Counted from the stretch's first letter, positions 1 through 8,221 are shown. The stretch is 13,779 nucleotides of DNA from Thermodesulfatator sp. (GCA_026993045.1 JALWWR010000166.1:1-13779); one strand, 5' to 3'. Notes: a model not told the origin generated them from the sequence alone. Translations and numbers: made by a program.

Positions 1-125
1 CCTCCGGGGGTCCAAAAAAGTCCGCCCTCCCCCTCCGGGGGAGGGTTTGGGAGGGGGAAATTAAGACTTTCCATCCCTCCCCCATCCCCTTCCCAGTGGG
101 AGGGGAATATTATTCAGAGGTCTCA
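1..125. repeat. Dispersed polypurine/polypyrimidine repeat, left copy, truncated by the window edge
   Basis: This stretch alternates C-rich and G-rich runs that can fold into GC-rich hairpins, for example CCCCTTCCC/GGGAGGGG near 86-105. It ends at 116-125 with AGAGGTCTCA. The same series of blocks recurs near the right end of the window: an A-run, a GTCCGCCC-type block, CCCCCTCCGGGGG, TTTGGGAGGGGGAAATTAAG and the last 20 bases (106-125). The last 20 bases are identical to 13690-13709. The left end of this copy lies outside the window, so its own left inverted repeat cannot be seen. No reading frame here looks real. I read it as a non-coding MITE- or REP-like element; the family is not recognised. 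Confidence 0.8.
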
Positions 126-173
126 CTTTTCTTTTTTAAAGAGCTTTTAATAAAAGGGGCAACAAATTTCGTT

Positions 174-191
174 CCTTATTTTAAAATAAGG
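174..191. repeat. 18-bp perfect palindrome
   Basis: CCTTATTTTAAAATAAGG is its own reverse complement across all 18 bases, centred between 182 and 183. It could bind a dimeric regulator or form a hairpin without a loop in single-stranded DNA. No T-run follows on either strand, so it is not a normal terminator. It lies about 320 bp upstream of the giant gene, far for a promoter-proximal operator. Confidence 0.55.
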
Positions 192-260
192 TTGGAGGCC
201 GGGGATGGAAGGCCTTGCAAGAGGCTCCCGAGACGATCCCTTTCGGAAGGGGCCGTCCGC

Positions 261-300
261 CCTGGTCAAATTTAGCCACCCCTGGCCGAATTTGGCCACC
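261..300. repeat. Two tandem 20-bp units, each containing an imperfect palindrome
   Basis: CCTGGTCAAATTTAGCCACC (261-280) is followed without a gap by CCTGGCCGAATTTGGCCACC (281-300). The units match at 17 of 20 bases, and all three differences are transitions. Each contains a near-palindromic 16-mer of the form TGGYCRAATTTRGCCA. Families of such short repeats occur at the ends of IS21-type elements as transposase-binding sites, and I suspect a leftover end of that kind. No IstA or IstB gene is present here. The alternative is a two-site operator. Confidence 0.5.
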
Positions 301-422
301 AGAGGTTCGAAGGCTTGAAGGGGTGGTCTCCGGCGGCGGGAAAGGACTCCAGGAACATTTTTTACAGGACTTGTTAAGAAAAAGGCCGCCTTAGGAAAGT
401 TCGGGAAAAGAACGGATTTTAA

Positions 423-476
423 GGCATAAACTTTGCATGATGGCAGACGACCCATGGTGGGCTGTGATATTATGCC
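423..476 (+). promoter_or_regulatory. Possible folded mRNA leader before the giant gene
   Basis: GGCATAA (423-429) can pair with TTATGCC (470-476) as a 7-bp outer stem. Inside it, CCCA/TGGG (451-454 and 458-461) forms a short hairpin around TGG, which can lengthen outward past one A-C mismatch. The structure ends 24 bases before the AAGGGGG ribosome binding site. It matches no riboswitch class I know. Chance pairing is possible, so this is only a candidate cis-regulatory structure. Confidence 0.25.
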
Positions 477-500
477 GCAAACCGGGAAGATTAAATTGAA

Positions 501-507
501 AAGGGGG
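501..507 (+). promoter_or_regulatory. Ribosome binding site that sets the start of the giant gene
   Basis: AAGGGGG lies 6 bases before the ATG at 514. The reading frame is open further upstream, with an ATG at 433. Only the 514 start combines a good Shine-Dalgarno sequence with an immediate signal peptide (MKVRQWWFYLL...). The upstream extension is hydrophilic and overlaps the possible leader structure, so 514 is chosen. Confidence 0.75.
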
Positions 508-513
508 TTTTAT

Positions 514-3500
514 ATGAAAGTGAGACAGTGGTGGTTTTACTTGTTGGCGGCCTTATTGGTGACGGCTTGGCTGCCCAAGGCGGCCCAAGCCCTTTTTGTG
601 GGCGATGGGATGTTCCCTGTATATGTAACTCCTCCTGATAGTGTGAATCAGCAGGGCGGGGTGGCCTGCGTAGATCAGGGGAGCGGGGCTATTATTGTGG
701 CTTGGATAGAAGTGAACGGTACCGACACCAATGTAATGGTCAATAAGATCGCCGATAACGGTACCCGCCTTTGGGGCCAAGATGGGGTGGCGGCCCTTTC
801 TTTGACCATTCCCTTTGGGGTTTCGGAGATTGAGATTGTTTGTCCAGGGGACGGCGGGGCTATAATCGCGGCAGCCGGCCTAAATTCTAACGGCGATCAT
901 CGGCTTCGTCTTCAGAGGATTTCGGTGGACGGGATGCCGCAGTGGGGGGTGCCCACCTCGAGCGGTCTTGTCCTGGATCCCGCTACAGTTCAAGTAAACA
1001 ATGGTGGAGATACTTTCCTTTCTTTAGTTTATGACCCTCGTGCGGACAATCCGGGAGTCGTGGTGGGATATATAGATATTGATACGAATAACGACGGAAC
1101 TTTTAATGATCCTTCCTTCGCTGTAACCCGGGTGGACGATGCCGGGGTGCCCAAGTTTACTAGTACGGTGGATTCTCCTCCTGCAGGTTATGGGTATGAA
1201 TTTGCGGCGTTAGTGGCTGGCAATCCTGGCGTGGTGTGGGCTCTTTACGCTGTTGATGCTGTGGGAGAGGGAGTTTTTGCTCGACCCGTCTATCACGATA
1301 CTGGTACTATGTTGGCGGCCACACGGATTTCTTATAATTCCACCAACGACACCTTAATTGATGATAATACCCCCTGTGTCGCGGCGAGCGATCTTGCCGG
1401 CGGGGCTTTGGTGGCTTGTATGATGGACGCCGATAATAATAACGCCACCATTTTATACAACCCCTTTGTTATGGGGATAATGAATAACGGTACGGTCTAT
1501 AATAGCGGCGCTATACCGGGGCTACGGATTGCAACGACTAACGGAACCATCTATGGTATGGCGGTCTCGAAGGAAACGCCTGACGCAGTTACGGATTATT
1601 TCTATCTTTTTTACAACAATGGGACGGACATTTTGCTTGACAAGCTTGCGATCGATCCTTCGAGTGCTCAGCTCGGGGGTACCAAGTGGACTGGAGGAAA
1701 GGTTGAGGTCGCTAATACTCCCTCTATGGGAGGGGCAAGCCCTGATACTGGTGCCGAGATGAACACTCTGAAGATGGCGGCCCATGATCGCTGTCTCATC
1801 TATACCTGGGTAGAGGGAGGTTATGGTAATGGTAATGATCTTTACGCCCAGGTGATCTGTGACGACGCCGCCGGGACTTCGGCCCTTCCCATGTTTACGG
1901 ATGTGGACGCCGCCCCTATGTTTACGGCGGGCGCCAATGATCTGATACAACCTAACGTCTTGGTGGCCGGGCACGGAAGCGCTTATGCGGTGTATCTTTT
2001 GGACGAGGATACCGGGAATGCTACGAACGCGGACACTTACCAGGTTGATAGTTTCAACTGGGAGGCCCGTCCGGATCTTTATTGGAGCAAACCTCTTAAA
2101 GTGGACGGCGGTGATACTTGGTTTGATTTCAATAACGGCGGGCAAATTACCTTGACTAACGATGGAAACAATACGATCGGCAATAAGGGGCAGGTGATTT
2201 CCAACGCCACTACGGTACGTTTTTACTTCACCTCCGCTAATTACACTGACAATTTGAATGGTTTTGTTGCAAGTGAGAACAAAACTCTAATTGAAGAGGT
2301 CGACCTTCCTCAAGTGAACGTTGGTGGGACATATAACGGCCTTGGCGGTCATGTTATAAATATTGCAAACATGACGGATTATGAAGTTCTGCGCTGCTGG
2401 AACGCTGTGTATCTTTGTGCGGTGATCGCGGAGAACGAAGATCCGCACCAGGAAGGCATTCCTTATTACGGAAATAACAACATTTATTGTGCAGATATAA
2501 ATTTTAAGGCTGTCAACGCCTGTGGCGGAAGCAATTGTTTTCGCGGGCCGGACTTAGAGGTTACCGCCGCTGCTCAGGTGGTGGGGGATGTTGTGCCGGG
2601 GAGTCTTTTAGATATTTCTGATTTTCGGGTTGCAAACAACGGCGATCGAGACGCTGGTCCCTTTGAAGTTTGTTTCTATCTCTGGAACCAGGTTTTTCTT
2701 GGTGTTGGCAATCTGGATGTGCTTCGGAATCAAGGCATTCTTTTGGGGTGTGTGGATATTCCAGGGCTTGCTGCGGGCGAGGTTTATGGCGACGATGAAG
2801 CCTGGCCCGAGCTTCAAATACCTTATGATATAAATCGGGATCTACAGGAAACTGGCGGTCCTGATGAGTATTTGATTTACGCGGTGGTGGATCCAGACGA
2901 CGTGGTGCTCGAGACCGATGAGATCTGCGGCGCAGCTCCGACGGATCCGGCCTTAAATCCCAGCAATTTTGCTAACGCCACTAACGAGTGGTGGGTCGAG
3001 GAGGCACCGGATCTTTGGGTAGATAGCTCTATCGTCTGGCCTACGGATAATATAGTTAAGGCCGGAGACACGGTTCAGATTTCTTACACGGTGCGCAATA
3101 TGGGCGGCGACGATTTCGATGACGCCTCTTGTTCGGCGCCCACCACGGCTCATATATATCTTTCTACAGACGACGTTTTTGATCCCGCAAGCGACCGGGA
3201 GCTTGATAGCAGGCCTATTCCGCAGCTCAACTCTTGGGAGCAGGGAGCCAATAATTACGAGTTTTCGGAAACGATTAATGTGCGCATTCCGGATGATGTT
3301 CAGGGCGGCATATACTATGTTTATGTTTACGTAGAGCCTTCCGGGCCCGGTGGTGGTTGCAATCCGGAGTATAATTTCGGCTGGCAGTGGCTTAACGATC
3401 CCTTTGATTCTTTCTTGACTAATAGATTTCCAGAAACAGAGATTGTGCCTGGAGCCGACGGGTACTGGTATCTCGGTTACGGCGGTCGGAACGCTTCGCC

Positions 3501-6500
3501 GGTGGAAAGCGATTCCATCCTCTGGGTGGACAACGGCGATTGGTCCGTGGCGCCCACCAGCCTGTGTCTGGTTCCCGGTGAGACGGCGAACGTGGCTGTT
3601 TCCGGCGGCATTCCGCCTTACAATGTGGCCGGCGGTGATCCGGCGGTGGCCACGGCCGCGGTGACCGACGACGGCGTGGGCGACAACAACGGTACGGTGG
3701 AGATTACAGGAGTGGCTGCTGGTTCCACCACCTGGACCGTGGATGACGCCAGCCTCGCCGGCTTAACTCCCGGGGTTGACGTCAACGTACAGGTGGTTGA
3801 TCCGCTGGCGGTGGACAACCCCGCCCCCACCATCGGCGTGGGCGGCAGCACGGATGTGAACGTCACCAGCGTGGCCTGCGGCGGGGTGGCTATACAGAAC
3901 AACAGCAATCCGGCGGCGGTCAACGCCACTCTGACCGGCACGGTGCTCCACCTCGAAGGGCTGGCGGCTGGAAACGCCGTGATCACCCTTGTGGACAGCG
4001 CCGGGCACACGCTTGACGTGAACGTGACGGTGAACGACGCGGTGACCGTGACCGCGCCCGCCTGCATCACCATGGACGACGTGGCCACGGTGAACGTAGC
4101 CGGCGGCGTGCCGCCTTACGACGTCGACTGCGATCCGGCGGCTTTAGTTGCCGGTTGTCCGGGGGCCGGATTTGCCGGCGGCTCCTTTAATCTTACTCCG
4201 CAGGACGTAGGCACGGTTACGGTAACTGCTACCGACGCCAGCATGGCCAGCGCTTCGGCCAGTTTCGACATCGAACCAGCGCTTTCCGCCGACCGCACCG
4301 CGGTCTCGGTGGCGGTGGGCGAGAGCGCCCAGGTGAACTTCACCGGCGGTTGTGGCGGCTGCACGCTGGTGGACGCTGGGAACGCCGCGGTGGCGCAGGT
4401 GAGTCAGGCCGGCTGCACCTTCACGGTGACCGGCGTGGCCGAGGGTTCCACCTCCTTTATCGTGAACGACAATGTGCCTGGCAACACCATTACAGTGACC
4501 GTAGTGGTGACCGGAGCCTCGCCTATGACCGTCAGCCCTGACAGCCTCTGCCTGCTTTCCGGCGAGAGCGGAAGCACGCAGATCTTTGGCGGCGTAGCGC
4601 CTTACAGTGTGACTTGTGAAGGCGGGCTTGGGGCTTCGGTGGTCGGCAGCACGGTGACGGTGGACGCCACCGGCGTAGCTCCTGGCGCTTATACTTGCAC
4701 TGTGGATGACAGCTCTGCGGCGGATTCCGTGGACTTCACGGTCACGGTGGCGGAGAACGTAGACGTGGCCGCCGGCTCCATGGAAGTCTACGAAGGGCAT
4801 TCTGAGACCACTACGGTCTCCGGCGGTTGCGGGGCCTACACCGCCACTTCGGGCGACGCTTCCGTGGCTACGGCCGGCGTTGTCGGAAACATCCTTACGG
4901 TGACCGGCGTAGCGGCCGGCTCCACGACGGTGCAAGTCTGCGACGCGGTGGGCGGTCCTGGTCACTGCGACACGGTGAACGTGGACGTCCTGGCCTACAG
5001 CGGAGAGCTGGTGGCCAACCCCAGCGCTTTCAACCTGGTGCCGGGCGAACCGGCCACCTCTAACATCTCCGGTGGAGCGCCGCCTTACGCCGTCTCCACC
5101 AACACCGATCCTACGGTGGCTTCGGCTTCCATCAGCGGAAGCACCTTGAATATCACGGCCAACAATCCGGGTATGACCAATATTGTGGTGAGGGACAACT
5201 TCGGAGCCACCACGGTGGTCAGCGTGCAGGTGGCGCCGAACATGGCGGTCTCTCCCAACGCTCTCAACCTGCCGAGCGGCGGTTCCGATACGGCTGCGAT
5301 CTCCGGCGGATTTGCGCCCTACACCTGCGACGACAGCGCGCACGCGGCGGTCAACTGCGCGGTGAGCGGCTCCACGCTCAATCTCACGGCTCTGGCGCCG
5401 ACCGATCCGGTGTGCGCGCCGGTTACGGTGACGGACAGCGCCGGACATGACGCCATGATCAACGTCTGCGTCTATCCGGGCGTGGTGGCGAACCCCGGGG
5501 CCTTTAACCTGACCATTGGCGGCACGGGGCACGCCACCATCTCCGGCGGTCTGGCGCCTTACACCGCCGCCAGCAGCAATCCGGCGGTGGCCACGGCCAG
5601 CGTAGCCGGCTCCGACCTCACTATCACCGGAGCGGCGGCTGGTTCCGCGATCATCACCGTTTCCGACAGCCTCGGTCAGAGCTTTGATGTGAACGTCCAG
5701 GTCTATCCGGGCGTGGTGGTGAACCCTGATCAGCTCACCATCTATGTCCACCAGACGGCTTCGGCGGCGGTCTCCGGCGGTCTGGCGCCTTACACCGTCG
5801 CGGTGGACGATCCGACGGTGGTGGAGGCTCAGATCACCGGAAGCACGGTGCAGGTGACTGGTGTGTCGGGCGGCGTGGCGCACGTCACCATCACTGACCA
5901 GCTCGGTCAGACTGCGGAGCTCACGGTGACGGTGAACGACTGGGTAGATCTTCGGATGGTGGACGTGGTTTCGCCCACCAGCGCTAGCTCCGGCCAGACC
6001 TTCACCATCAACTACGCGGTGGAGAACGCCGGCACCCAGGCTTCCGAGGCCACCCGGGTGCGGGTCTACCTCTCCCAGGACAGCGTGCTTGACGCTTCGG
6101 ATGTCCCGGTGGCCCTGGACGACATCGTGCCGGCTCTGGGTGCGGGCGAGAGCTACACCGGAAGCGTAGAGGTCACTATTCCGGCTGACACCAACACCGG
6201 CAACTACTACTTGCTGGTGGTAGTGGATCCGGATGACGACGTGGCCGAGCGCTATGAAGACAACAACCTCCTGGCTCGCAGCCTCTACGTGAGCCAGCCG
6301 CAGCCGGCCCTGCCGGAGATCAGCCTCCAGGTCTTCAACGTGGACGGCTGCGCTCAGGTCTGGGTGGGCATTTCCAGCTGCGGCGACTACTGCGGCCAGG
6401 CGGCCACTATCGCCGTCCAGATCGACTGGAACGGCGACACCGTGATGGACTTCAGCTTCCTGCCGGGTCAGGGCTGGGTCCCCGGCGCCAGCACCTTTAT

Positions 6501-6642
6501 CTATCCGCTGGGCACGGTGCCGGCGATCATGGTCCTCGACTCCTGCGATTACGGCGTGCCCTATTCCGTGCTGGCTAACGGAGCGGCCTACTTCGCGGTC
6601 ACGGTGGACGGCCATACGGTGGATCAGACGGTGCAGTTCTAA
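514..6642 (+). CDS. Giant secreted multidomain adhesin-like protein with CARDB and Ig-like repeats
   Basis: The product has 2042 residues. Residues 1-27 are a Sec signal peptide with a cleavage site after AQA. Residues 28 to about 675 resemble a beta-propeller: stretches such as LQRISVDGMPQWG and NKIADNGTRLWGQDG recall the 'DADGxxLWG' blades of secreted propeller proteins. Two CARDB-like beta-sandwich domains follow (about 678-830 and 831-955), then ten Ig-like units (about 1010-1808), each with a GG-x-x-PY type turn. A clear third CARDB domain starts at DLRMVDVV (about 1811-1925), and a tail with several Cys ends the protein. CARDB and Ig-like modules are typical of cell-surface adhesion proteins. 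I see no LPXTG, PEP-CTERM, autotransporter barrel, RTX repeats or Por-type sorting tail, so retention at the surface is unexplained. The gene ends in its own terminator and is probably monocistronic. DNA composition shifts sharply near 3500. The exact ligand or role is unknown. Confidence 0.85.
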   Translation: MKVRQWWFYLLAALLVTAWLPKAAQALFVGDGMFPVYVTPPDSVNQQGGVACVDQGSGAIIVAWIEVNGTDTNVMVNKIADNGTRLWGQDGVAALSLTIPFGVSEIEIVCPGDGGAIIAAAGLNSNGDHRLRLQRISVDGMPQWGVPTSSGLVLDPATVQVNNGGDTFLSLVYDPRADNPGVVVGYIDIDTNNDGTFNDPSFAVTRVDDAGVPKFTSTVDSPPAGYGYEFAALVAGNPGVVWALYAVDAVGEGVFARPVYHDTGTMLAATRISYNSTNDTLIDDNTPCVAASDLAGGALVACMMDADNNNATILYNPFVMGIMNNGTVYNSGAIPGLRIATTNGTIYGMAVSKETPDAVTDYFYLFYNNGTDILLDKLAIDPSSAQLGGTKWTGGKVEVANTPSMGGASPDTGAEMNTLKMAAHDRCLIYTWVEGGYGNGNDLYAQVICDDAAGTSALPMFTDVDAAPMFTAGANDLIQPNVLVAGHGSAYAVYLLDEDTGNATNADTYQVDSFNWEARPDLYWSKPLKVDGGDTWFDFNNGGQITLTNDGNNTIGNKGQVISNATTVRFYFTSANYTDNLNGFVASENKTLIEEVDLPQVNVGGTYNGLGGHVINIANMTDYEVLRCWNAVYLCAVIAENEDPHQEGIPYYGNNNIYCADINFKAVNACGGSNCFRGPDLEVTAAAQVVGDVVPGSLLDISDFRVANNGDRDAGPFEVCFYLWNQVFLGVGNLDVLRNQGILLGCVDIPGLAAGEVYGDDEAWPELQIPYDINRDLQETGGPDEYLIYAVVDPDDVVLETDEICGAAPTDPALNPSNFANATNEWWVEEAPDLWVDSSIVWPTDNIVKAGDTVQISYTVRNMGGDDFDDASCSAPTTAHIYLSTDDVFDPASDRELDSRPIPQLNSWEQGANNYEFSETINVRIPDDVQGGIYYVYVYVEPSGPGGGCNPEYNFGWQWLNDPFDSFLTNRFPETEIVPGADGYWYLGYGGRNASPVESDSILWVDNGDWSVAPTSLCLVPGETANVAVSGGIPPYNVAGGDPAVATAAVTDDGVGDNNGTVEITGVAAGSTTWTVDDASLAGLTPGVDVNVQVVDPLAVDNPAPTIGVGGSTDVNVTSVACGGVAIQNNSNPAAVNATLTGTVLHLEGLAAGNAVITLVDSAGHTLDVNVTVNDAVTVTAPACITMDDVATVNVAGGVPPYDVDCDPAALVAGCPGAGFAGGSFNLTPQDVGTVTVTATDASMASASASFDIEPALSADRTAVSVAVGESAQVNFTGGCGGCTLVDAGNAAVAQVSQAGCTFTVTGVAEGSTSFIVNDNVPGNTITVTVVVTGASPMTVSPDSLCLLSGESGSTQIFGGVAPYSVTCEGGLGASVVGSTVTVDATGVAPGAYTCTVDDSSAADSVDFTVTVAENVDVAAGSMEVYEGHSETTTVSGGCGAYTATSGDASVATAGVVGNILTVTGVAAGSTTVQVCDAVGGPGHCDTVNVDVLAYSGELVANPSAFNLVPGEPATSNISGGAPPYAVSTNTDPTVASASISGSTLNITANNPGMTNIVVRDNFGATTVVSVQVAPNMAVSPNALNLPSGGSDTAAISGGFAPYTCDDSAHAAVNCAVSGSTLNLTALAPTDPVCAPVTVTDSAGHDAMINVCVYPGVVANPGAFNLTIGGTGHATISGGLAPYTAASSNPAVATASVAGSDLTITGAAAGSAIITVSDSLGQSFDVNVQVYPGVVVNPDQLTIYVHQTASAAVSGGLAPYTVAVDDPTVVEAQITGSTVQVTGVSGGVAHVTITDQLGQTAELTVTVNDWVDLRMVDVVSPTSASSGQTFTINYAVENAGTQASEATRVRVYLSQDSVLDASDVPVALDDIVPALGAGESYTGSVEVTIPADTNTGNYYLLVVVDPDDDVAERYEDNNLLARSLYVSQPQPALPEISLQVFNVDGCAQVWVGISSCGDYCGQAATIAVQIDWNGDTVMDFSFLPGQGWVPGASTFIYPLGTVPAIMVLDSCDYGVPYSVLANGAAYFAVTVDGHTVDQTVQF
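3541..5937 (+). repeat. Ten Ig-like tandem repeats within the giant gene
   Basis: About 800 residues consist of ten units of roughly 76-88 residues. A typical unit opens with a segment like VNPDQLTIYVHQTASA, then SGGLAPYTV, then DPTVVEAQITGS, then a strand such as VQVTGVSGGVAHVTI, and closes with a V-x-V-x-V strand that leads into the next unit. Units 1, 3, 5 and 7-10 keep the GG-x-x-PY turn best. Units 2, 4 and 6 are divergent, and units 4 and 6 carry GGCG-type turns. This resembles BIG2/SprB-like extracellular beta-sandwiches. The last two full units share near-identical DNA blocks spaced 231 bp (77 codons), such as TCTATCCGGGCGTGGTGG at 5471 and 5702, showing a recent duplication or homogenisation. 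Confidence 0.8.
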
Positions 6643-6664
6643 GTTGATTGACGAGTGCGGTTTC

Positions 6665-6696
6665 AAAAGGGGCGGGGGATTCCCCGCCCCTTTTTT
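6665..6696 (+). terminator. Rho-independent terminator of the giant gene
   Basis: GGGGCGGGG (6669-6677) pairs perfectly with CCCCGCCCC (6682-6690) around a GATT loop. AAAA before the stem and a TTTTTT run (6691-6696) after it complete a classical intrinsic terminator, 23 bases after the stop codon. It separates the giant gene from the downstream glycan genes. Confidence 0.92.
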
Positions 6697-6724
6697 ATTG
6701 CCAAATTCAACCTCTTAAGGGCCC

Positions 6725-6731
6725 GGAGGGG
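6725..6731 (+). promoter_or_regulatory. Ribosome binding site supporting a GTG start
   Basis: GGAGGGG lies 5 bases before the GTG at 6737. This strong Shine-Dalgarno sequence is the main reason to accept a GTG start for the sugar transferase. The space between the previous terminator and this gene is only about 40 bases, and no clear promoter is visible in it. Confidence 0.7.
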
Positions 6732-6736
6732 CTTTC

Positions 6737-8221
6737 GTGTCGGCGGTGGAACCTATTAAAGACCAGCATCCCGACTGGATCGTCTGTAGAGGCAGAAGGA
6801 GACCTTCTTTCAAAGATTGGGAGTGGTTTTTCTTTCTGTTCTTCACAGATCTGGGGGCTCTGGGTTTAAGCGTTCTGCTGGCTCTGGCGGCCCGGGGGAT
6901 TCTGGGAAGGTTCTGGCCGGGGCTTCCAGCCTTTGAGGGATGGGCTCAGGGGCGCTATCTTCTGACGCACTTCTGGCTTTGGACCCCGGTGTTTTTTTTC
7001 TTTCTGGTTTATCGTCTTTACCGGCGTTTCCCCTGGTGGGAGGAGGTGCGCCGGCTCTGGCTGGCCCTGGTGCAGGGGTTTTTTTTCGTTTTCGCCCTGG
7101 TCTCCCTCACTCGGGCCGGGACTTATGCTTCCCGACTGGTTTTGGGGCTGACGCTGTTGGCGGCGCTGGGGGCTTTTCCTCTTTGGCGATACCTCGCCAA
7201 GCGGTTCCTGTTTCTGTTTTCTCGCTATCGGGTGCCGGTCTTTATCTACCCGCCAAGCGCCGAGGCCCAGGCCCTGGCCCAGGCCCTTGATCGGGAAAAG
7301 ACCCTGGGGTACCAGGTGGCGGGGTTTTTGAGGCCTGAGAGTCTGTCAAAGGCCTTTTCAGAGGCGCGTTTTTTAGATCCGGAAGAAGAGGAGCTGGAGT
7401 TTCAGGGGGGCGAGACCGTCTTTGTGCTATTGAACGACCTGCCTTTCGGGCAGCTCCAAGCCCTTTACCGTTTCTTGCAGCCGCGGGTGAACGAGATATA
7501 TCTGGTGCCGCAGTTTATGGAATTGGGGCTTTTCAACGCGGAGATCGCCCTCTTTTTTTCGCAACGTCTGGCTCTCATCCGGGCGGCTCAGCCCGTCAAG
7601 AGTTATTTCAATCGGATTTTGAAAAGGGGCTTTGACCTGGTTGGGGCCTCTTTGTTGCTTTGCTTCTCCTGGCCCTTTATGCTGGCCATAGCCCTGGCCA
7701 TCAAGCTGAACTCTCGGGGTCCGGTCTTTTTCTCGCAGGATCGGGTCGGTCAGGGAGGAAAGATCTTCAAACTTTACAAGTTTCGGACCATGTATCAGGA
7801 CGCCGAGGCGCAATTCAGGGCCTATCTGGAACGTCATCCGGAGAAATATCGGGCCTGGCTGAAGTATCGCAAGCTGAAAGACGACCCCCGGGTGACCCGG
7901 GTGGGCCGTTTTTTGAGACGTTTTTCTCTGGATGAACTTCCGCAACTGTGGAACGTGCTTAAGGGCGATATGTCGTTGGTGGGGCCCCGGCCGGCCATGC
8001 CGGAAGAAATGGAAGGTTATTATCGGGAGCATAGCGATATTTATATGACGGTTCGTCCGGGGCTTACCGGGTTGTGGCAGGTTTCGGGCCGCAACAAGCT
8101 GCCCTTTAAAGAGCGGGTGAAGCTCGACGCCTGGTACGTGCAGAACTGGTCTTTCTGGCTGGATTTGATCATCTTGTTTAAGACCCTTCCGGCGGTCATC
8201 AGCGGCGAGGGGAGCTATTAA
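6737..8221 (+). CDS. Polyprenyl-phosphate sugar-1-phosphate transferase, WbaP family
   Basis: The 494-residue inner-membrane enzyme should start glycan assembly by moving a hexose-1-phosphate from a nucleotide sugar to undecaprenyl phosphate. Hydrophobic segments at about 31-56, 75-93, 107-124 and 133-150 form the N-terminal membrane bundle. A Rossmann-like CoA_binding_3 region follows (about 165-285). The catalytic domain begins with a re-entrant hydrophobic helix (about 299-323) containing the helix-breaking Pro313, and shows KFRTM (348-352), [13 protein letters not shown] (382-394), the catalytic Asp-Glu pair in LDELPQLWN (D399, E400), GPRP (416-419) and [13 protein letters not shown] (440-452). 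The insertion between KFRTM and DDPRV and the C-terminal DLIILFKT fit the long WbaP type rather than the short PglC type. Whether it transfers galactose, glucose or another sugar cannot be read from the sequence. It lies upstream of a glycosyltransferase gene on the same strand, with no terminator between. Confidence 0.93.
   Translation: MSAVEPIKDQHPDWIVCRGRRRPSFKDWEWFFFLFFTDLGALGLSVLLALAARGILGRFWPGLPAFEGWAQGRYLLTHFWLWTPVFFFFLVYRLYRRFPWWEEVRRLWLALVQGFFFVFALVSLTRAGTYASRLVLGLTLLAALGAFPLWRYLAKRFLFLFSRYRVPVFIYPPSAEAQALAQALDREKTLGYQVAGFLRPESLSKAFSEARFLDPEEEELEFQGGETVFVLLNDLPFGQLQALYRFLQPRVNEIYLVPQFMELGLFNAEIALFFSQRLALIRAAQPVKSYFNRILKRGFDLVGASLLLCFSWPFMLAIALAIKLNSRGPVFFSQDRVGQGGKIFKLYKFRTMYQDAEAQFRAYLERHPEKYRAWLKYRKLKDDPRVTRVGRFLRRFSLDELPQLWNVLKGDMSLVGPRPAMPEEMEGYYREHSDIYMTVRPGLTGLWQVSGRNKLPFKERVKLDAWYVQNWSFWLDLIILFKTLPAVISGEGSY

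Larger units (their letters stand above)
126..513. other. Intergenic region upstream of the giant secreted-protein gene
   Basis: This non-coding stretch is nearly 390 bases long. It holds an 18-bp perfect palindrome, a small stem-loop (CCCTT/AAGGG around TCGG, 238-251), a tandem pair of 20-bp units and a possible folded leader directly before the ribosome binding site. I found no convincing -35/-10 pair, so the promoter of the giant gene is unplaced. A 102-codon open frame on the minus strand across 147-455 has no recognisable domain and overlaps several of these palindromes, so I do not call it a gene. The mixed content could be decayed mobile DNA, which is inference. Confidence 0.5.

Noticed and set aside
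147..455. A 102-codon minus-strand frame in the left intergenic region
   Set aside because: No domain is recognised, it runs through palindromes and tandem units, and no good ribosome binding site is seen.
423..500. A c-di-GMP (GEMM-I) riboswitch, suggested by GGCA and CGCAAACC segments
   Set aside because: There is no GAAA tetraloop and tetraloop-receptor arrangement and no second stem-loop after the CGCAAA-like stretch.
433..513. An upstream in-frame ATG that would extend the giant protein by 27 residues
   Set aside because: The extension is hydrophilic, overlaps the possible leader structure, and would bury the signal peptide; the ATG at 514 has a proper ribosome binding site.
4144..6666. 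An 840-codon open frame on the minus strand opposite the giant gene
   Set aside because: It is opposite GC-rich Ig-like repeats, and the lack of stops follows from their codon pattern. The translation is His/Arg/Gly-rich with no domain or signal, and the plus-strand frame has a signal peptide, ribosome binding site and terminator.
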